Part shown: in pieces, positions 9,567 through 20,529 of the stretch
Layout: each line of letters opens with the position of its first letter
Position numbering within the stretch: position 1 is the stretch's first letter
DNA from: Utricularia gibba
Taxonomy: Eukaryota > Streptophyta > Magnoliopsida > Lamiales > Lentibulariaceae
Direction: 5' to 3'
Assembly: GCA_002189035.1 (NCBI GenBank)
Contig: CM007989.1
Span: forward strand, 8,227,501 to 8,291,500
DNA: 64,000 nt
Notes under the pieces: model-generated
The model's input: only the letters and a program-made list of their open reading frames with translations
Told to the model about the DNA's origin: nothing
Database searches by the model: none
Made by a program: the position numbers and the translations under genes

Positions 9567-11882
9567 ATGGGGGTGCTTGGCTTCTTCTTCTTGCTCTCCG
9601 GCTGCTTTTCGTCCACGTTTTTTGTCGCCGGTGGGGATTCGACGAGGACCACTTACATTGTGTACGTCGATGGATCCGCGAAGCCGGAGGAGTTTACCGA
9701 CCATTTGCAATGGTATTCGTCGCTGGTGCGGGACTCCGTGTCGCCGCTTGCGGCAGAGGAGTCGGAGGAGGAGAGGATTCTGTACACGTACGGCACCGCT
9801 TTCCACGGCGTGGCGGCGCGTCTCGGTGAGGAGGAAGTGGAGAGGCTGCGGGTCAAGAATGGGGTTCTTGCGGTTTACCCGGAGACGGTGTACCATCTCC
9901 ACACTACCAGAAGTCCGACGTTTCTAGGGCTTGACATTGGGGCTGGTTCAGAGTCGTGGGCGGAGAAGGTCGGTGATTATGACGTTGTTGTTGGAGTCCT
10001 GGATACAGGGATCTGGCCGGAAAGCCCCAGCTTCAACGAAACGGGAATGGGCCCAGTTCCGGCAAGATGGAAAGGGGCGTGTGAAGTTGGGCATAATTTC
10101 GAGAAGCACCACTGCAACCGGAAAATCGTGGGTGCCAGAGTTTTCTACCGTGGCTACGAGGCGGCGTCTGGGAAAATGAAGGAAGATGTGGAGTTTAGGT
10201 CACCGAGAGATCAAGATGGGCATGGAACACACACGGCGGCGACGGTCGCCGGGTCACCGGTCCAGGGAGCGAATCTTCTCGGTTACGCTTATGGAACCGC
10301 CAGAGGTATGGCTCCTGGAGCGAGAGTTGCGGCGTACAAGGTTTGCTGGACAGGGGGGTGCTTCAGCTCCGATATTCTATCGGCGATTGACCAGGCGGTG
10401 GCTGACGGCGTTAATGTTCTGTCCATTTCTTTGGGCGGCGGAGTTTCATCGAATTACCGCGATACTTTGTCCGTTGCAGCTTTTGGGGCTATGGAAAAGG
10501 GCGTTTTTGTCTCCTGCTCAGCTGGAAATGGCGGCCCCGACCCTATAAGTCTCACCAATGTCTCGCCGTGGGTGACAACCGTTGGAGCCAGCACTATGGA
10601 CAGAGATTTTCCGGCCACCGTGAAGCTCGGAAATGGCCAAACATTCACAGGAGCTTCACTCTATAAAGGTCGCAGGAACCTCTCACCCAACCAGCAATAC
10701 TCTTTGATCTATCAAGGCAGCAACTCAACCAACTTAACGCCGAGCTCAATGTGCCTTGATGGAACGCTCGACCGGAGTAAAGTCGCTGGAAAAATTGTGA
10801 TCTGTGACCGTGGAATCAGTCCCCGTGTTCAAAAGGGTCAGGTTGTGAAGGATGCTGGAGGAATTGGGATGATTCTGTCAAACACCGCCGCCAACGGTGA
10901 GGAGTTAGTAGCGGATTGCCATCTCCTCCCCGCCGTCGCCGTGGGTGAATCTACCGGGAAAATCATTAAGCATTACGCAGCGACGAATCCAGGAGCCTCG
11001 GCTACACTTTCCTTCCTCGGAACTAAGCTGAAAGTCCGGCCGTCGCCGATAGTCGCGGCGTTCTCATCCCGTGGGCCGAATATTCTCTCCCTAGAAATCC
11101 TGAAACCCGATATCGTTGCTCCCGGAGTTAACATCCTCGCCGCCTGGACCGGCAATCTCGGGCCGTCTAGTCTCCCGAACGATCACCGGAGAACGAGGTT
11201 CAACATTTTGTCGGGAACCTCCATGTCTTGTCCCCACGTTAGCGGTATCGCGGCGATGATAAAATCCCGACGGCCCAACTGGTCCCCCGCCGCCATTAAG
11301 TCCGCCTTGATGACCACCGCCTACATTCATGATAACACCCTCAAACCCCTCAGAGACGCATCTTCAGCGTCGTTTTCAACCCCTTACGACCACGGCGCTG
11401 GTCACATAAACCCCATGAAAGCCCTCAACCCCGGCCTGATCTACGACATTCAACCTCAAGAATACTTCGATTTCCTGTGCAGTCAGGGCCTCCATTCCAC
11501 CGAGCTCGCTGTTTTCGCCAAATTCTCTCGGAGAACTTGTCACCGGTCGGTTACCAAACCCGGAGACCTCAACTATCCGGCGATCTCCGCTGTGTTCCCG
11601 GAGACCCAGAACGTGACTACGGTTACCCTGCGGCGGACCGCGACCAATGTGGGCAGCCCGAATTCCACTTACCACCCAGTAATCTCCTCCTTCAAGGGGG
11701 CAACTGTGAAAGTCAAGCCCGCGAATCTGGTGTTTTCGGCGGAGAAGAAGAGCATAACCTACGAGATCACTTTCATCACCAAGACCAGACCGACGGCACC
11801 GGAGTTCGGGTCCATCATATGGAAAGACGGCGTCCACGCCGTCCGAAGTCCGATTGTTATCACATGGCTTCCCCCGCTGTAA
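9567..11882 (+). CDS. SBT1.3: Subtilisin-like serine protease SBT1.3
   Basis: Intronless gene for a 771-residue secreted subtilase of the plant SBT1 clade. Order: signal peptide (about 1-22), inhibitor I9 prodomain (about 30-110, ending HTTRSPTFLGL), S8 catalytic domain with inserted PA domain, then a fibronectin-III-like tail ending ITWLPPL. The catalytic set is complete: Asp146 (VLDTGIWPES), His219 (DGHGTHTAATVAG), oxyanion Asn321 (SAGNGGPDP) and Ser552 (GTSMSCPHVSG). Blocks such as RVFYRGYEAA, GGCFSSDILSAIDQAVADGV and KIVICDRGISPRVQKGQVVK match Arabidopsis SBT1.3 (At5g51750) better than other SBT1 members I know. The frame extends seven codons upstream only to a GTG; the ATG at 9567 starts the signal peptide. 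An out-of-frame ATG in stronger context lies at 9556. Confidence 0.95.
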   Translation: MGVLGFFFLLSGCFSSTFFVAGGDSTRTTYIVYVDGSAKPEEFTDHLQWYSSLVRDSVSPLAAEESEEERILYTYGTAFHGVAARLGEEEVERLRVKNGVLAVYPETVYHLHTTRSPTFLGLDIGAGSESWAEKVGDYDVVVGVLDTGIWPESPSFNETGMGPVPARWKGACEVGHNFEKHHCNRKIVGARVFYRGYEAASGKMKEDVEFRSPRDQDGHGTHTAATVAGSPVQGANLLGYAYGTARGMAPGARVAAYKVCWTGGCFSSDILSAIDQAVADGVNVLSISLGGGVSSNYRDTLSVAAFGAMEKGVFVSCSAGNGGPDPISLTNVSPWVTTVGASTMDRDFPATVKLGNGQTFTGASLYKGRRNLSPNQQYSLIYQGSNSTNLTPSSMCLDGTLDRSKVAGKIVICDRGISPRVQKGQVVKDAGGIGMILSNTAANGEELVADCHLLPAVAVGESTGKIIKHYAATNPGASATLSFLGTKLKVRPSPIVAAFSSRGPNILSLEILKPDIVAPGVNILAAWTGNLGPSSLPNDHRRTRFNILSGTSMSCPHVSGIAAMIKSRRPNWSPAAIKSALMTTAYIHDNTLKPLRDASSASFSTPYDHGAGHINPMKALNPGLIYDIQPQEYFDFLCSQGLHSTELAVFAKFSRRTCHRSVTKPGDLNYPAISAVFPETQNVTTVTLRRTATNVGSPNSTYHPVISSFKGATVKVKPANLVFSAEKKSITYEITFITKTRPTAPEFGSIIWKDGVHAVRSPIVITWLPPL

Positions 11883-12094
11883 TCGTTCCGGCGAATGCGA
11901 AAAATCTTACCCAACCCCCATGGATTGATTCCTTTGCTTTCTTCTTCTCGTTCTTCTGGTTTGAATTCTGACCTACTTTCAGAAATGGGCCTTTTCCTTC
12001 AGCAGCCTACTGGGCCTTCGAGCTGGATAGTTTCCTCATGGGCCTCATCAATTTAATAATTAATAATTTATTTTTTATAGCGTACGGAAAATCG

Positions 12095-12108
12095 AAATTT
12101 ATTTATAC
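12095..12108 (+). promoter_or_regulatory. TATA-like element upstream of the bHLH gene
   Basis: TTTATTTATACACTC lies 35-45 bp before the ATG at 12140. Three TGGGCC (site II-type) motifs lie further upstream at about 11985-12045. This argues against using the in-frame ATG at 12038, which sits upstream of the TATA element. Confidence 0.4.
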
Positions 12109-12139
12109 ACTCGCCACCGCGAGACCCATCGACCCAAAG

Positions 12140-13025
12140 ATGCTCCCTTGTTCTGCAGACCAGCATTTGATGCTCAACAGCCCTCCCGCTCTTTTCCGGC
12201 AAGATTTCGCCCCATTCAAGGAGGATTCCGGCGCCCGGAATGGGGTCGAAGAGAAGAACGAGTTCCAGATGAAGAGGAGGATTATGCGCAGAGATATCGA
12301 GAGGCAGCGCCGCCAGCAAATGGCTGCTCTCTACACTTGTCTCCGATCACTTCTCCCCCTGCAGTATATCCGGGTGACCTGCGCATTCCCTCGCACCTTG
12401 AAATCTTTTGATTATCCTGAACTAAGAGAGTGCCCGGTAGCTTCGTGTAGTTGGTTTAATCTTGTCTTTTTGGTTGACAGGGAAAGAGGTCGATGTCGGA
12501 TCATATGCAGGAAACCATGGATTACATCAAGAACACTGAAAGAAAGATCCAAGAGCTGCGCGAACTAAGAGAAAGGATGATAGACAACGGGTGCGGTCGT
12601 CGTTCGGCGTGTCCGGACAGGGCGTCGTTCCACGTCAGCTTGAGCTCTTTCGGAGGACGTTCGGGGGTGGTGGTTTTGGTCAGCTGCAAGGATGAGGAAG
12701 GGATCCCTCTGTCCAGAATCCTCATCGAGCTCATAAACTCGAATCTCACGGTCATTTGCTGCGTGTCCGCCAGAGCCTCTGATAGACTGCTGTACACCAT
12801 CCACTCCGAGGTGAATCTTGACCTACACCCTCCTGGTTTCGAAGAGTTTTTCATCAGTCCCCCTCGCTACTCACAGAATGAATGACAGATTCCCTTGCTT
12901 TTCATTATCATCATCACTGTTAGGTGGATGGTCACGTTCATGTTGGGGTTCTGCAGCAAAGAATGGTGAAGGCGATCAACGAGGCTGCCTTGCAAAACCA
13001 AACGGGCTACTGGATCAACACATGA
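12140..13025 (+). CDS. bHLH transcription factor, bHLH118/125/126-like
   Basis: Three exons (12140-12373, 12481-12810, 12924-13025) encode 221 residues. The bHLH domain spans the first intron, with basic region and helix 1 RRDIERQRRQQMAALYTCLR, loop LLPLQYIRGKRS and helix 2 MSDHMQETMDYIKNTERKIQ. The His-Glu-Arg DNA-contact pattern appears here as Asp-Ile-Glu-Arg-Gln-Arg-Arg, as in the small bHLH118/120/125/126 subgroup. After it comes an ACT-like C-terminal region (FHVSLSSF, VVVLVSCKDEEGIPLSRIL, CCVSARASDRLLYTIHSEV). The second intron follows the IHSE codons, where this subgroup normally has one; reading on instead gives a slightly different tail ending PPRYSQNE at 12885. A near-copy of the last 30 bases lies 118 bp downstream. 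Confidence 0.85.
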
Positions 13026-13147
13026 CTTGCAGCAAAATGCAGCATTCAGATTCATGAAGAACGCCGGCGAGGGTTCCTTTAGCGTTTTTTAATCCTTCCC
13101 CAGAAACAAAAAGAAGCAAACGGGCTACTGGATCAAGACGTGACTTG
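13000..13147 (+). repeat. Direct repeat of the bHLH stop-codon region
   Basis: Two copies of a roughly 30-base element, at 13000-13029 and 13118-13147, both beginning AAACGGGCTACTGGATCAA and ending TGACTTG, with two mismatches. The first copy carries the last codons and stop of the bHLH gene; the second is in its 3' flank. Confidence 0.8.
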
Positions 13148-13329
13148 TCTGCTAGCTGCTTTTCACAACGCACATTTGTAGTGGCCATTATTACTGAAAA
13201 CGCGGCCGATTTCTCACCAGCCGGTGCCCTGCAGAGACACCACCAAAAAAATAAAAGCTTGATCAAGATTTTATTTTTTTACTATAAAAACCCCTCACCG
13301 GACGGGGAGCACGCGCCGCCGTAGCCCGA

Positions 13330-13566
13330 CCCACGGCCCAAAGCTAAACATGGGCCATCGCCGTGCGTGTCCCTGATTTACCAAGTCCGGACCAGTTGCC
13401 ACTGACAGACACCTATTGTTGGGCTTGAGCGATAACCCTCAATTGGGCCCAGCGGTGGCGACATATCGGCCCATATTTAATTAAACTACACACTATCGGC
13501 CCAATTCAATTTAGAAATATCTCTAGGCTCAGAAACCCTAATGGGCCTCATGTAACCTCAGGCCCA
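13330..13566. promoter_or_regulatory. Cluster of site II (TGGGCC/T) motifs with a telo-box
   Basis: About eight TGGGCY or reverse GGCCCA motifs (near 13333, 13350, 13421, 13443, 13468, 13497, 13541, 13561) lie within 240 bp. One abuts AAACCCTAA (telo-box) at 13533-13547. In plants this pairing marks promoters of ribosomal-protein, translation, mitochondrial and snoRNA genes. No recognised gene begins on either side. Confidence 0.5.
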
Positions 13567-15356
13567 TTTTTCCTGACTCGGGTCTGCTGCAGTGTCGTCG
13601 AATGCGGACACTCTTTCGTGAAAACTTTCTATTTTTACAAAAAAACCTTCCCGGCCATGTGTTCATTTCCTATTGGCTAGTATCCTCCAGTGGAAAAACA
13701 CACTGGCAGAAATATCTGCACAAAAAATTAATCGCGGGATGTTTCCGTCATTTCCTGGTGTGGGCCCCACATCCAGCTCGAAAGAATCGAGTGCGGCGTC
13801 CCTCACCTGCACCTGAAGCAATTTTCGCAAACAAATCCCCTTGGCGCTGCAGCGCTCAAATTCAGATGCACATGTAATTAAATTTGTGATTCATTTGAGT
13901 GGAGACCTTTTTTTTTTTTTTCTTTTAGCATATTCAAGATTAAAAAAATTAATATTTTAACCAGAAAAGTATATATAAAAAAAGAATAATTGGAAAACGA
14001 CAAAGAAGGGAATAGACAAAGAGCAGGTGCTGTGGGTCCACCCCGCTGTCGCGTAGTCCTCACTACCAAAAAAATAATTATTATTTTCATCGGCAAAAAA
14101 GGCGAATAAAAATAATCCCCCTTTGCAGACTCTAGGGGAACCAATCATCTTCTGCCACGTGGTCTGCGAATCAATACTATTTTAGGGGGGGCATGTATGT
14201 GTGGTGGGTTACAATGTCGCACTGTTGTCCATGAATATATTCTATGCTCTCCTAATTTACATTTATACAGTAACACGTAAATTAATCGTAACGAATTCGA
14301 GCATTCTCAATTCGTTAACATTATTTTCCATACAATCTTACAATTCAAAGTGAATTTGTACTAATCCGTGTCGATGGTTCGATGATTTTGTAAAAAGGTT
14401 GCATGGGCATTGCCAAGGCATGCATGATAGGAATATATACGTATTAGTGGACAGGTATTCGCCACTTTTTAATTAAATATTATTTTGGATGGAAATCTTC
14501 ATTTCTTTTCGCGATCCAATCAGACCATCACACGTGGCGCCAGCGTTATCACACAGATCCGTACACAAATGGATTAGTACCATAATGATCATTAAATGCG
14601 ATAATGGCGACTCAAGTCGCCGTGCCTTAACACAGACAGAGAACTTGAGAGCTTTTTTTCCTTCCAAGAGGCGCACTGACGAAAAGGGGCGTACCCTCTG
14701 TGTGTTCTCACCCCTACTCTACTGTCATTAGCAGTTAATAATGCTTTAAAGAAGTTGAAATTAACCTGCCCAGAACGTGGCTTCTCTGTAAAGGGCTGTG
14801 TTTGGAGTTTTATGGAAGAAGAGGAGGATGGTGCAGGGAGGAAGAAGGGGGAACAGAGAGCGTAACCATTACGGCCCACGTCTGGTTTCTGGCTTGGAAT
14901 GCCCCCACTCATCTCCAAATCACATCCAGATATCCTCAAACAGTGGATCGAAACGAATCCAGACTTTGGAATGAGACATTATGTAGGACACGGAACAGGT
15001 AATAAAAACAAGAAGGATAATGGGTGGATAAAGAAGCACGAACACATTGCCATATGAATCTAATTCTGCATACTTTATTCACGAGTTGCAATGCAGAGTC
15101 AGTTTTCAACAATATTTTGTTCCATTGTCCATACTTTATCGGATAGTTGCCTTTGGGGATTTGTTCAATTGCTGTATTGTTTTTCACTGCATTTCAAAAA
15201 AGGGCTTTTTCTCGAGGTAAAAAGATGGCTGCGATCCGATCCAACAGAAGAAAACAAGACATAGTGGTTGATAGTTCTGCAGGAAAAAAAAACAATACTC
15301 GTGGGTTCCTAGTGCAAGAAAATTCCCTTTTGTCATGGAGTGGTGCTGTCGGTGGT
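13567..15356. other. Intergenic region between bHLH and GA20ox
   Basis: No gene recognised. An ATG-initiated 91-codon frame at 13602-13877 (+) follows the site II cluster but shows no domain or compositional support. The rest is AT-rich, with a purine-rich patch near 14815-14860. Confidence 0.45.
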
Positions 15357-16660
15357 CTAGCGTTGCCGCTGCGTCGATTCGTTGACAGTCCATTCAGCAA
15401 ACGCCTCGAGGGTTTTAATGTCGGCTCTGTAATGCTTCTGCGTGAAAGCCAAGAAATCTCCCCATCGGAAATCCGGGTACAACCGTGGATGATCGGAATC
15501 CACCAGCTCCATCGGGGGGGCCACCACTCTAGCCTTCTTCGGGCAAAGGAAAAATGCCAGTGATTTCCTAGGATTCTGCCTGTTCACCACCGCCCTGTGC
15601 AGGCAGCTTTTGTATCTTCCGTTGGAAAGAGCCTGCCCAAAACGAACTCTTTAAGACAATTCAATGGCAAACTCACTACTCCAAAAGAAATGATTATTAC
15701 GGTGAAGGTGTCGCCGATGATGACGACAAAAGCATCGGAACTTGGATTTACGGACCACCATTGATCGTCGGAGAAGACCTGCAGCCCGGGGACTTTGTCT
15801 TGGTGAAGCAAAGTGATGGTGGTGGGATCGCAATGAGGCCCGGTTCCAAGCGCCTGCGCCGGTTCCCTGCACGGCGGGTAGTAGTTGAGTCTCATTATGG
15901 ACTCGTTCTCTTCGTAAACGTCGGTGAAATTCTCCGGTGGCACTCCCAGGCTCAAAGCAAGCACCTTCATTATCCCTAGTGCCAGTTCACTCATCGCACC
16001 ACAATATTCCTGATAGGCTTTCCTGGAAGTCAGAGGTTTGGTTAGGGTACTTGACAGACGACTCCATTTAATTCCTTGTTATACATCATAAACCAATGCA
16101 GAAGAGAATAAGTCATACCCTAAATGGGAGAACTCGCCGCCGAGCGCTGTACGGAAGTATTCCTCGACGTTGCCGGACTTGGGATACCCTTTTGACTCCT
16201 TATACTCGAAGGAGAGCGTCTCCTTCCAGGGAAGCTTGGAAGAGAATCTTCTAGTAAAGCTGCTGGCGTAACCGCAATGCTCTCCCAGCTTCCTCTCAAT
16301 CGCTTGTTTCCGATCAAGGGGCTGCCTAAAGAAATGCTCCATGCATCGGTGCGCCTCCGCAATGAGCCCGGCATCAACACCGTGGTTAACCACCAGAAAA
16401 AATCCATATCTCGAACATGCCTCCCCAACGAGACGCGACGCCTCGAGGAGTGCATCGGGGTCACCAGTGAGCAACCCCGACACGTCGACACATGCCCCCT
16501 GGAGCTCCGGTGGGTCGAGACAGGGCCGTTCGTGGTCGGGCCAGACGAACTGGGAGGGGATGGTGGCGGCATTTTGCAAAACGGCGGCGTCGAAGACCAG
16601 CGCCGGAGTGGCGGAGTCACGCTTGGTGTTGGGTTGAGGCGTGGGGAGAATGATAGTCAT
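15357..16660 (-). CDS. GA20OX: Gibberellin 20-oxidase
   Basis: 2-oxoglutarate/Fe(II) dioxygenase that oxidises C-20 of GA12/GA53 to give GA9/GA20, a rate-limiting step in active gibberellin synthesis in the cytosol. Three exons (16660-16119, 16022-15701, 15632-15357) give 379 residues, the usual length and intron pattern. Landmarks are FVWPDHERP near residue 40, the family signature [11 protein letters not shown], the substrate motif NYYPPC (residues 227-232), iron ligands His244, Asp246 ([12 protein letters not shown]) and His300, and the 2-oxoglutarate Arg310 with Ser312 (RKS). The ATG at 16660 matches the family start; an upstream in-frame ATG at about 16867 lies before the TATA box. The introns are very short (96 and 68 bp). 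Which GA20ox paralogue it is cannot be said. Confidence 0.96.
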
Positions 16661-16809
16661 GGTGGGAGGGGGGATTCTCCTCTTTGGGAAAGAAGTGTAA
16701 TAACAAGAGAATACGGAATGGGAGGTTTCACGATGGAAAAAGAACAACAGACCTGTAAGTGGCGACACAGCAAAAGCCAAGAGTGAAATGGCAATTGCCA
16801 ATTGGGCAT

Positions 16810-16818
16810 CTTTATAGC
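16810..16818 (-). promoter_or_regulatory. GA20OX: TATA box of GA20ox
   Basis: GCTATAAAGA on the minus strand, about 150 bp upstream of the ATG at 16660. Confidence 0.5.
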
Positions 16819-18530
16819 GGGGGCCAGGGCCTCCGCTCCCGACATAAAACAAGCAAACAGACCCCATGGGGACGGAGGGTGTCTTTGCAAAAAAGTCCCT
16901 ATACTTATCCCATATTCTCCCGCAACCCCTAACTATTCATCCAAAATTGTTTTTAATAACAAATACACCTTTTTAAAAAGTTAATTTAAACCCACAAAAA
17001 TAAAAAAAATTACTGCGGTAACAAATGTGGTATATGTAACCTCCATATGAGACGGAGACAACTTGCCACATCCTTTTTTTAATAACAAAATAAAATAATT
17101 AAAAGGACCGTATCTATTGTACGAAATATTTATATGGTTTTGTCATATGCACCGACGGAACATGGAAACTTACTGTAGGAAAGCAATTGTGTTCCCCTTA
17201 TATATATATTATTTATGGAACAGTAATTTCTTTATTTACTTTTACCGGCACGGTAATTCCAAGGGTTGGTTTATTGTGTGTATCAGCTGGGGTGCGTGCG
17301 TGCGCGCATGTGGAAGCCAACATGTGGCACAGTGCACGCAGCATGTGTTTGGAGTTATTAGTTGGAAATATTAAAAAATAATATTTAGTGTGAAAAAATA
17401 ATAGAGTATTAAGGGAGACAGAGAGGAAGCAGCCACTTTTCATTTGGATAGATATGTGCCGTCGTGCCATCCATAGATTAGAATATTCCCTTTATCAAAA
17501 GACATGTTTGGCAGAAAGCCAAAAATGACCAAAGGAAAACTTTTTATGCCATTGCTTTAAAATTTGAGGTTATATTTGATTCAATCATTTATGTTTTTCT
17601 TGTTCAATATTTTTATTTTACATATTCAATTCTCACAATTTTATGTTTTTATTTATATTAAAATATCTCATATCAGATTAAACAAATATTTCTATTTAAA
17701 CATGTTACTTTTTCTGTGTGTAACCAATATAGTATACTGTTTGCTAATCTTACATTCATGATTTTTTTGTATTGAATTTAATAATATTTATATCATGTAA
17801 TTATTTTATGATAAATTAAATAATAGATTACCAAACATACGTATAAACCTTAAAAAATTAAAAAGACGAAAGGGGTAATGCTGTACAAGTGTGTGGGATA
17901 AGTGTTGATTCCACCATGCGCGCATCATTCAGACAGCGAATCCGGCAGAATGCAAAGCTACCATGATCACGTTATGTCTTTTGAAACCGTGTGCACAAAG
18001 GGGACTGACTCTGGGTGCCCAAACAAACCGGTGGCGCTGATCGGGAGCCCATGGCCCGAGCCTGTCTCTAGACCGGAGCAGCAGCCCAGGGCCCAATGCC
18101 TCGGCCCGCAAACACCAACGATCTAATAACAAACCCCATAAATATTATAACGAGTGTTTAGTTGATAGAATTGAGAACTCAATCTACCATTCTGCAATGA
18201 GAACATTGCTTCTAATTTACTATCAAATCGGTCTTTCGAAAACAAAAAAAAAAAAAAAAAAACTGAATCATTTTAAAGCATATTACTAAACACGCGATCA
18301 AGAGATTTAATTAACATTTTATATTCTAGTACGATCAAGCAAACACATCCGTGATGGTAAATAATAGATAGATAGATAGAGGGTGAAGAAACATAATGTT
18401 GGGGTGTCGATATTTATCACATGTAACCACGAGGCAACACATGCACATCCATTCACATGACATAATGGCATTTTTTGCGCATCTTGTCTTCCCTTTTGCC
18501 ATGGGGGAGAATTAAAGAAGACCAATAGAC

Positions 18531-18555
18531 TATTATTATTATTATTATTATTATT
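18531..18555 (+). repeat. (TAT)n microsatellite
   Basis: About eight ATT/TAT trinucleotide units in a row. Confidence 0.9.
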
Positions 18556-19061
18556 GCTATGGGTATGGTTGATGTAATAAAGGCATGATGGGGATGGGGA
18601 CACGTGATGGGGGGGACGTGATTGGTGAGCAAGTGCACCCCCATTCTGGCCCTCACGTGACCGCCAGCCACTGCGTTTCTGAATACAAAGGAGCAGGAGC
18701 GAGCAGGAGCAGGAGCGCAGTCGGGTGAGGGAGTGAGCCAGCCCGAATCATACCGTTGCACTATTTATTCACCACACAACAAGCATAAGAGACAAGGGAT
18801 CTCCCTCTCCCATTATTTGTATTGTCCTAAAAGGATCAGATCTTGTCCTCTTTTCTCCACCATGCCCTACGCTTGGACGACATCTCACAACCACCACCAT
18901 CTCTGTCCTCCAAGAATTCACCACAACACCCTCATTGATTTCCACCCAGTTACAGTTAGAATGAATGATGGGTTTCATCATCACCATCCTCCATTGCCAT
19001 TGCCATTGCTGTGCTGCCTGATCAGTGTCAGGGAGGCAGTGGGAATGCCCCAGGAAGGAAT

Positions 19062-19090
19062 CCTTTCTTTCTTTCTTTCTTTCTTTCCTT
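19062..19090 (+). repeat. (CTTT)n microsatellite
   Basis: About six to seven TTTC tetranucleotide units. Confidence 0.9.
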
Positions 19091-20322
19091 GTGTGTCTGC
19101 GTCTGCTGTCCTCGAGGGAAGCTCCCAGACACTGCAAGTGCACAATTATTCTGGGAGACATGTCACGCGGTGCTGGGCGTCGGGTCGGGGCTGCTCCGCC
19201 ACCGGCCAGCACCCTGGATCTCTAGTCTCCCTGTCTGCCTCGCCAATCATTCATCAAAGTTACTATTATCGAAATGTCTTCCCTTTTGCAGGGTCAAAAT
19301 CATCAAATTTAATGCCGTTTTTGATTGTGGCAGTACTTCAAAACCTACGGTAGATGTAATAACAAGGCAGATGTTCACACTTAGCCCCCAGGATGCAAGA
19401 ACCAGGAAAATAATTTTTTAAGGGTATTTTAATTGAAAAAATAAATACAGATCGTTGTCAAACCAAATATCTGGATCCCCGAGTCGAAATAACCGCTGTA
19501 TCCGACTGTTGCGCGATTGGCTGAAGGGGACACGCCGCGTGTCCTTTAACCTTCTCCAACTTGCCGACTCCGGTAAAAAAAGAAACACGTTTTTTTTTTT
19601 TTTAAATTTCTCGAAGACAGCTCGGGTTCAGCCCGGACACGGCGGGCGGGAGTACGCATTTTCAATAAAATAAAACAAAATAATCAATTAATTTCCTTGT
19701 CATAGATTCATCACCTCACACTCCCCTAAACAATCAATTTCACGCGGGTATGAACTTCCAAGCTTCAATCCCACATCCTCACTTGATCGATACACATACA
19801 TCATCATGGTTACCTCGTTTTTTGTCGGTCGAAACATACAATCCTCACGATTTTATTTTATTTAATCGTGTTCTTTTACTAAGGTAACTCAATAATTCTA
19901 TAGATGCAAGATTCATGTAAGGTAGTTAAATTAAACGAATCATATTGAGACAATTGAGTATAAAATTCTTTAAAATAAGAAATATTTCTAAAATTTTTAG
20001 AATGTAAATCGTTGGTATTTGATAATAAAATTACATTTGGACGGTTTTAGGGAAGGCTTAGTTGACACGGTTGGTTCACATTGGGTTGGGTACATGTGTG
20101 TGTACTCATATAATGTTGATGGATGGTAGGGCATTGGAGTCGTGGTCAGGAGTAATAAATAAATGGAAAATATGAAATTAATTTTGGCACTTGGGCGCTG
20201 AGTTGTAAAACTGGGGTGGGAGGCACGCGCCTGCCATGTCAGCTGGGCTTGACTGAGCGATCAGGTTACAGCTAGGAGGGAGGGAGGGGGGGCATGCGGT
20301 GGCTTGCCTTTTGGAGTTGGGG

Positions 20323-20334
20323 TCTATAAATACC
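20323..20334 (+). promoter_or_regulatory. TATA box of the MATE gene
   Basis: TCTATAAATACC, a near-perfect plant TATA box, 200 bp upstream of the ATG at 20530. It implies a leader of roughly 170 bases starting near 20355. Confidence 0.7.
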
Positions 20335-20433
20335 CGGTGACTGATGCTAGCCCCTTTATCGCCTTCCTCTCAAGTACCGTCTCTCTCCATTAAAGAAAGG
20401 AGGAGGGTACAGACAGAATTGTCGTGAGTTGAC

Positions 20434-20464
20434 ATGAGTGAAATCGAGCATGTTTGAAGATTGA
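20434..20464 (+). other. Two overlapping short uORFs in the MATE leader
   Basis: ATG at 20434 encodes seven residues (MSEIEHV) and stops at 20457. A second ATG at 20450 in another frame encodes MFED and stops at 20464. Both lie between the TATA box and the main ATG, so they would be in the 5' UTR if transcription starts near 20355. Confidence 0.5.
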
Positions 20465-20529
20465 CTGACCTTTTTGTTTGCTTTCTTCTGGGAGAGAGGG
20501 AGGGAACGATTCTTGTAACGTGAGCAGCC

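Larger units (their letters stand above)
16820..20322. other. Long intergenic region between GA20ox and MATE genes
   Basis: About 3.5 kb with no gene recognised on either strand. It is AT-rich at 16900-18330 and 19700-20200. A GC-richer patch (18590-19250) contains G-box-like CACGTGA elements and microsatellites. I checked for common conserved plant microRNA sequences by eye and saw none. Confidence 0.5.

Noticed and set aside
12038-12139. Longer bHLH N-terminus from an in-frame ATG at 12038
   Set aside because: The extension is hydrophobic, unlike the family, and lies upstream of a TATA-like element.
13602-13877. A 91-codon ORF downstream of the site II cluster as a protein gene
   Set aside because: No domain, signal or conservation clue; kept only as a possibility in the orphan-promoter finding.
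16820-20322. A conserved plant microRNA gene in the long spacer
   Set aside because: No familiar mature sequence (miR156, 159, 160, 164, 166-172, 390-399, 408) was seen by eye; a structure-based search would be decisive.
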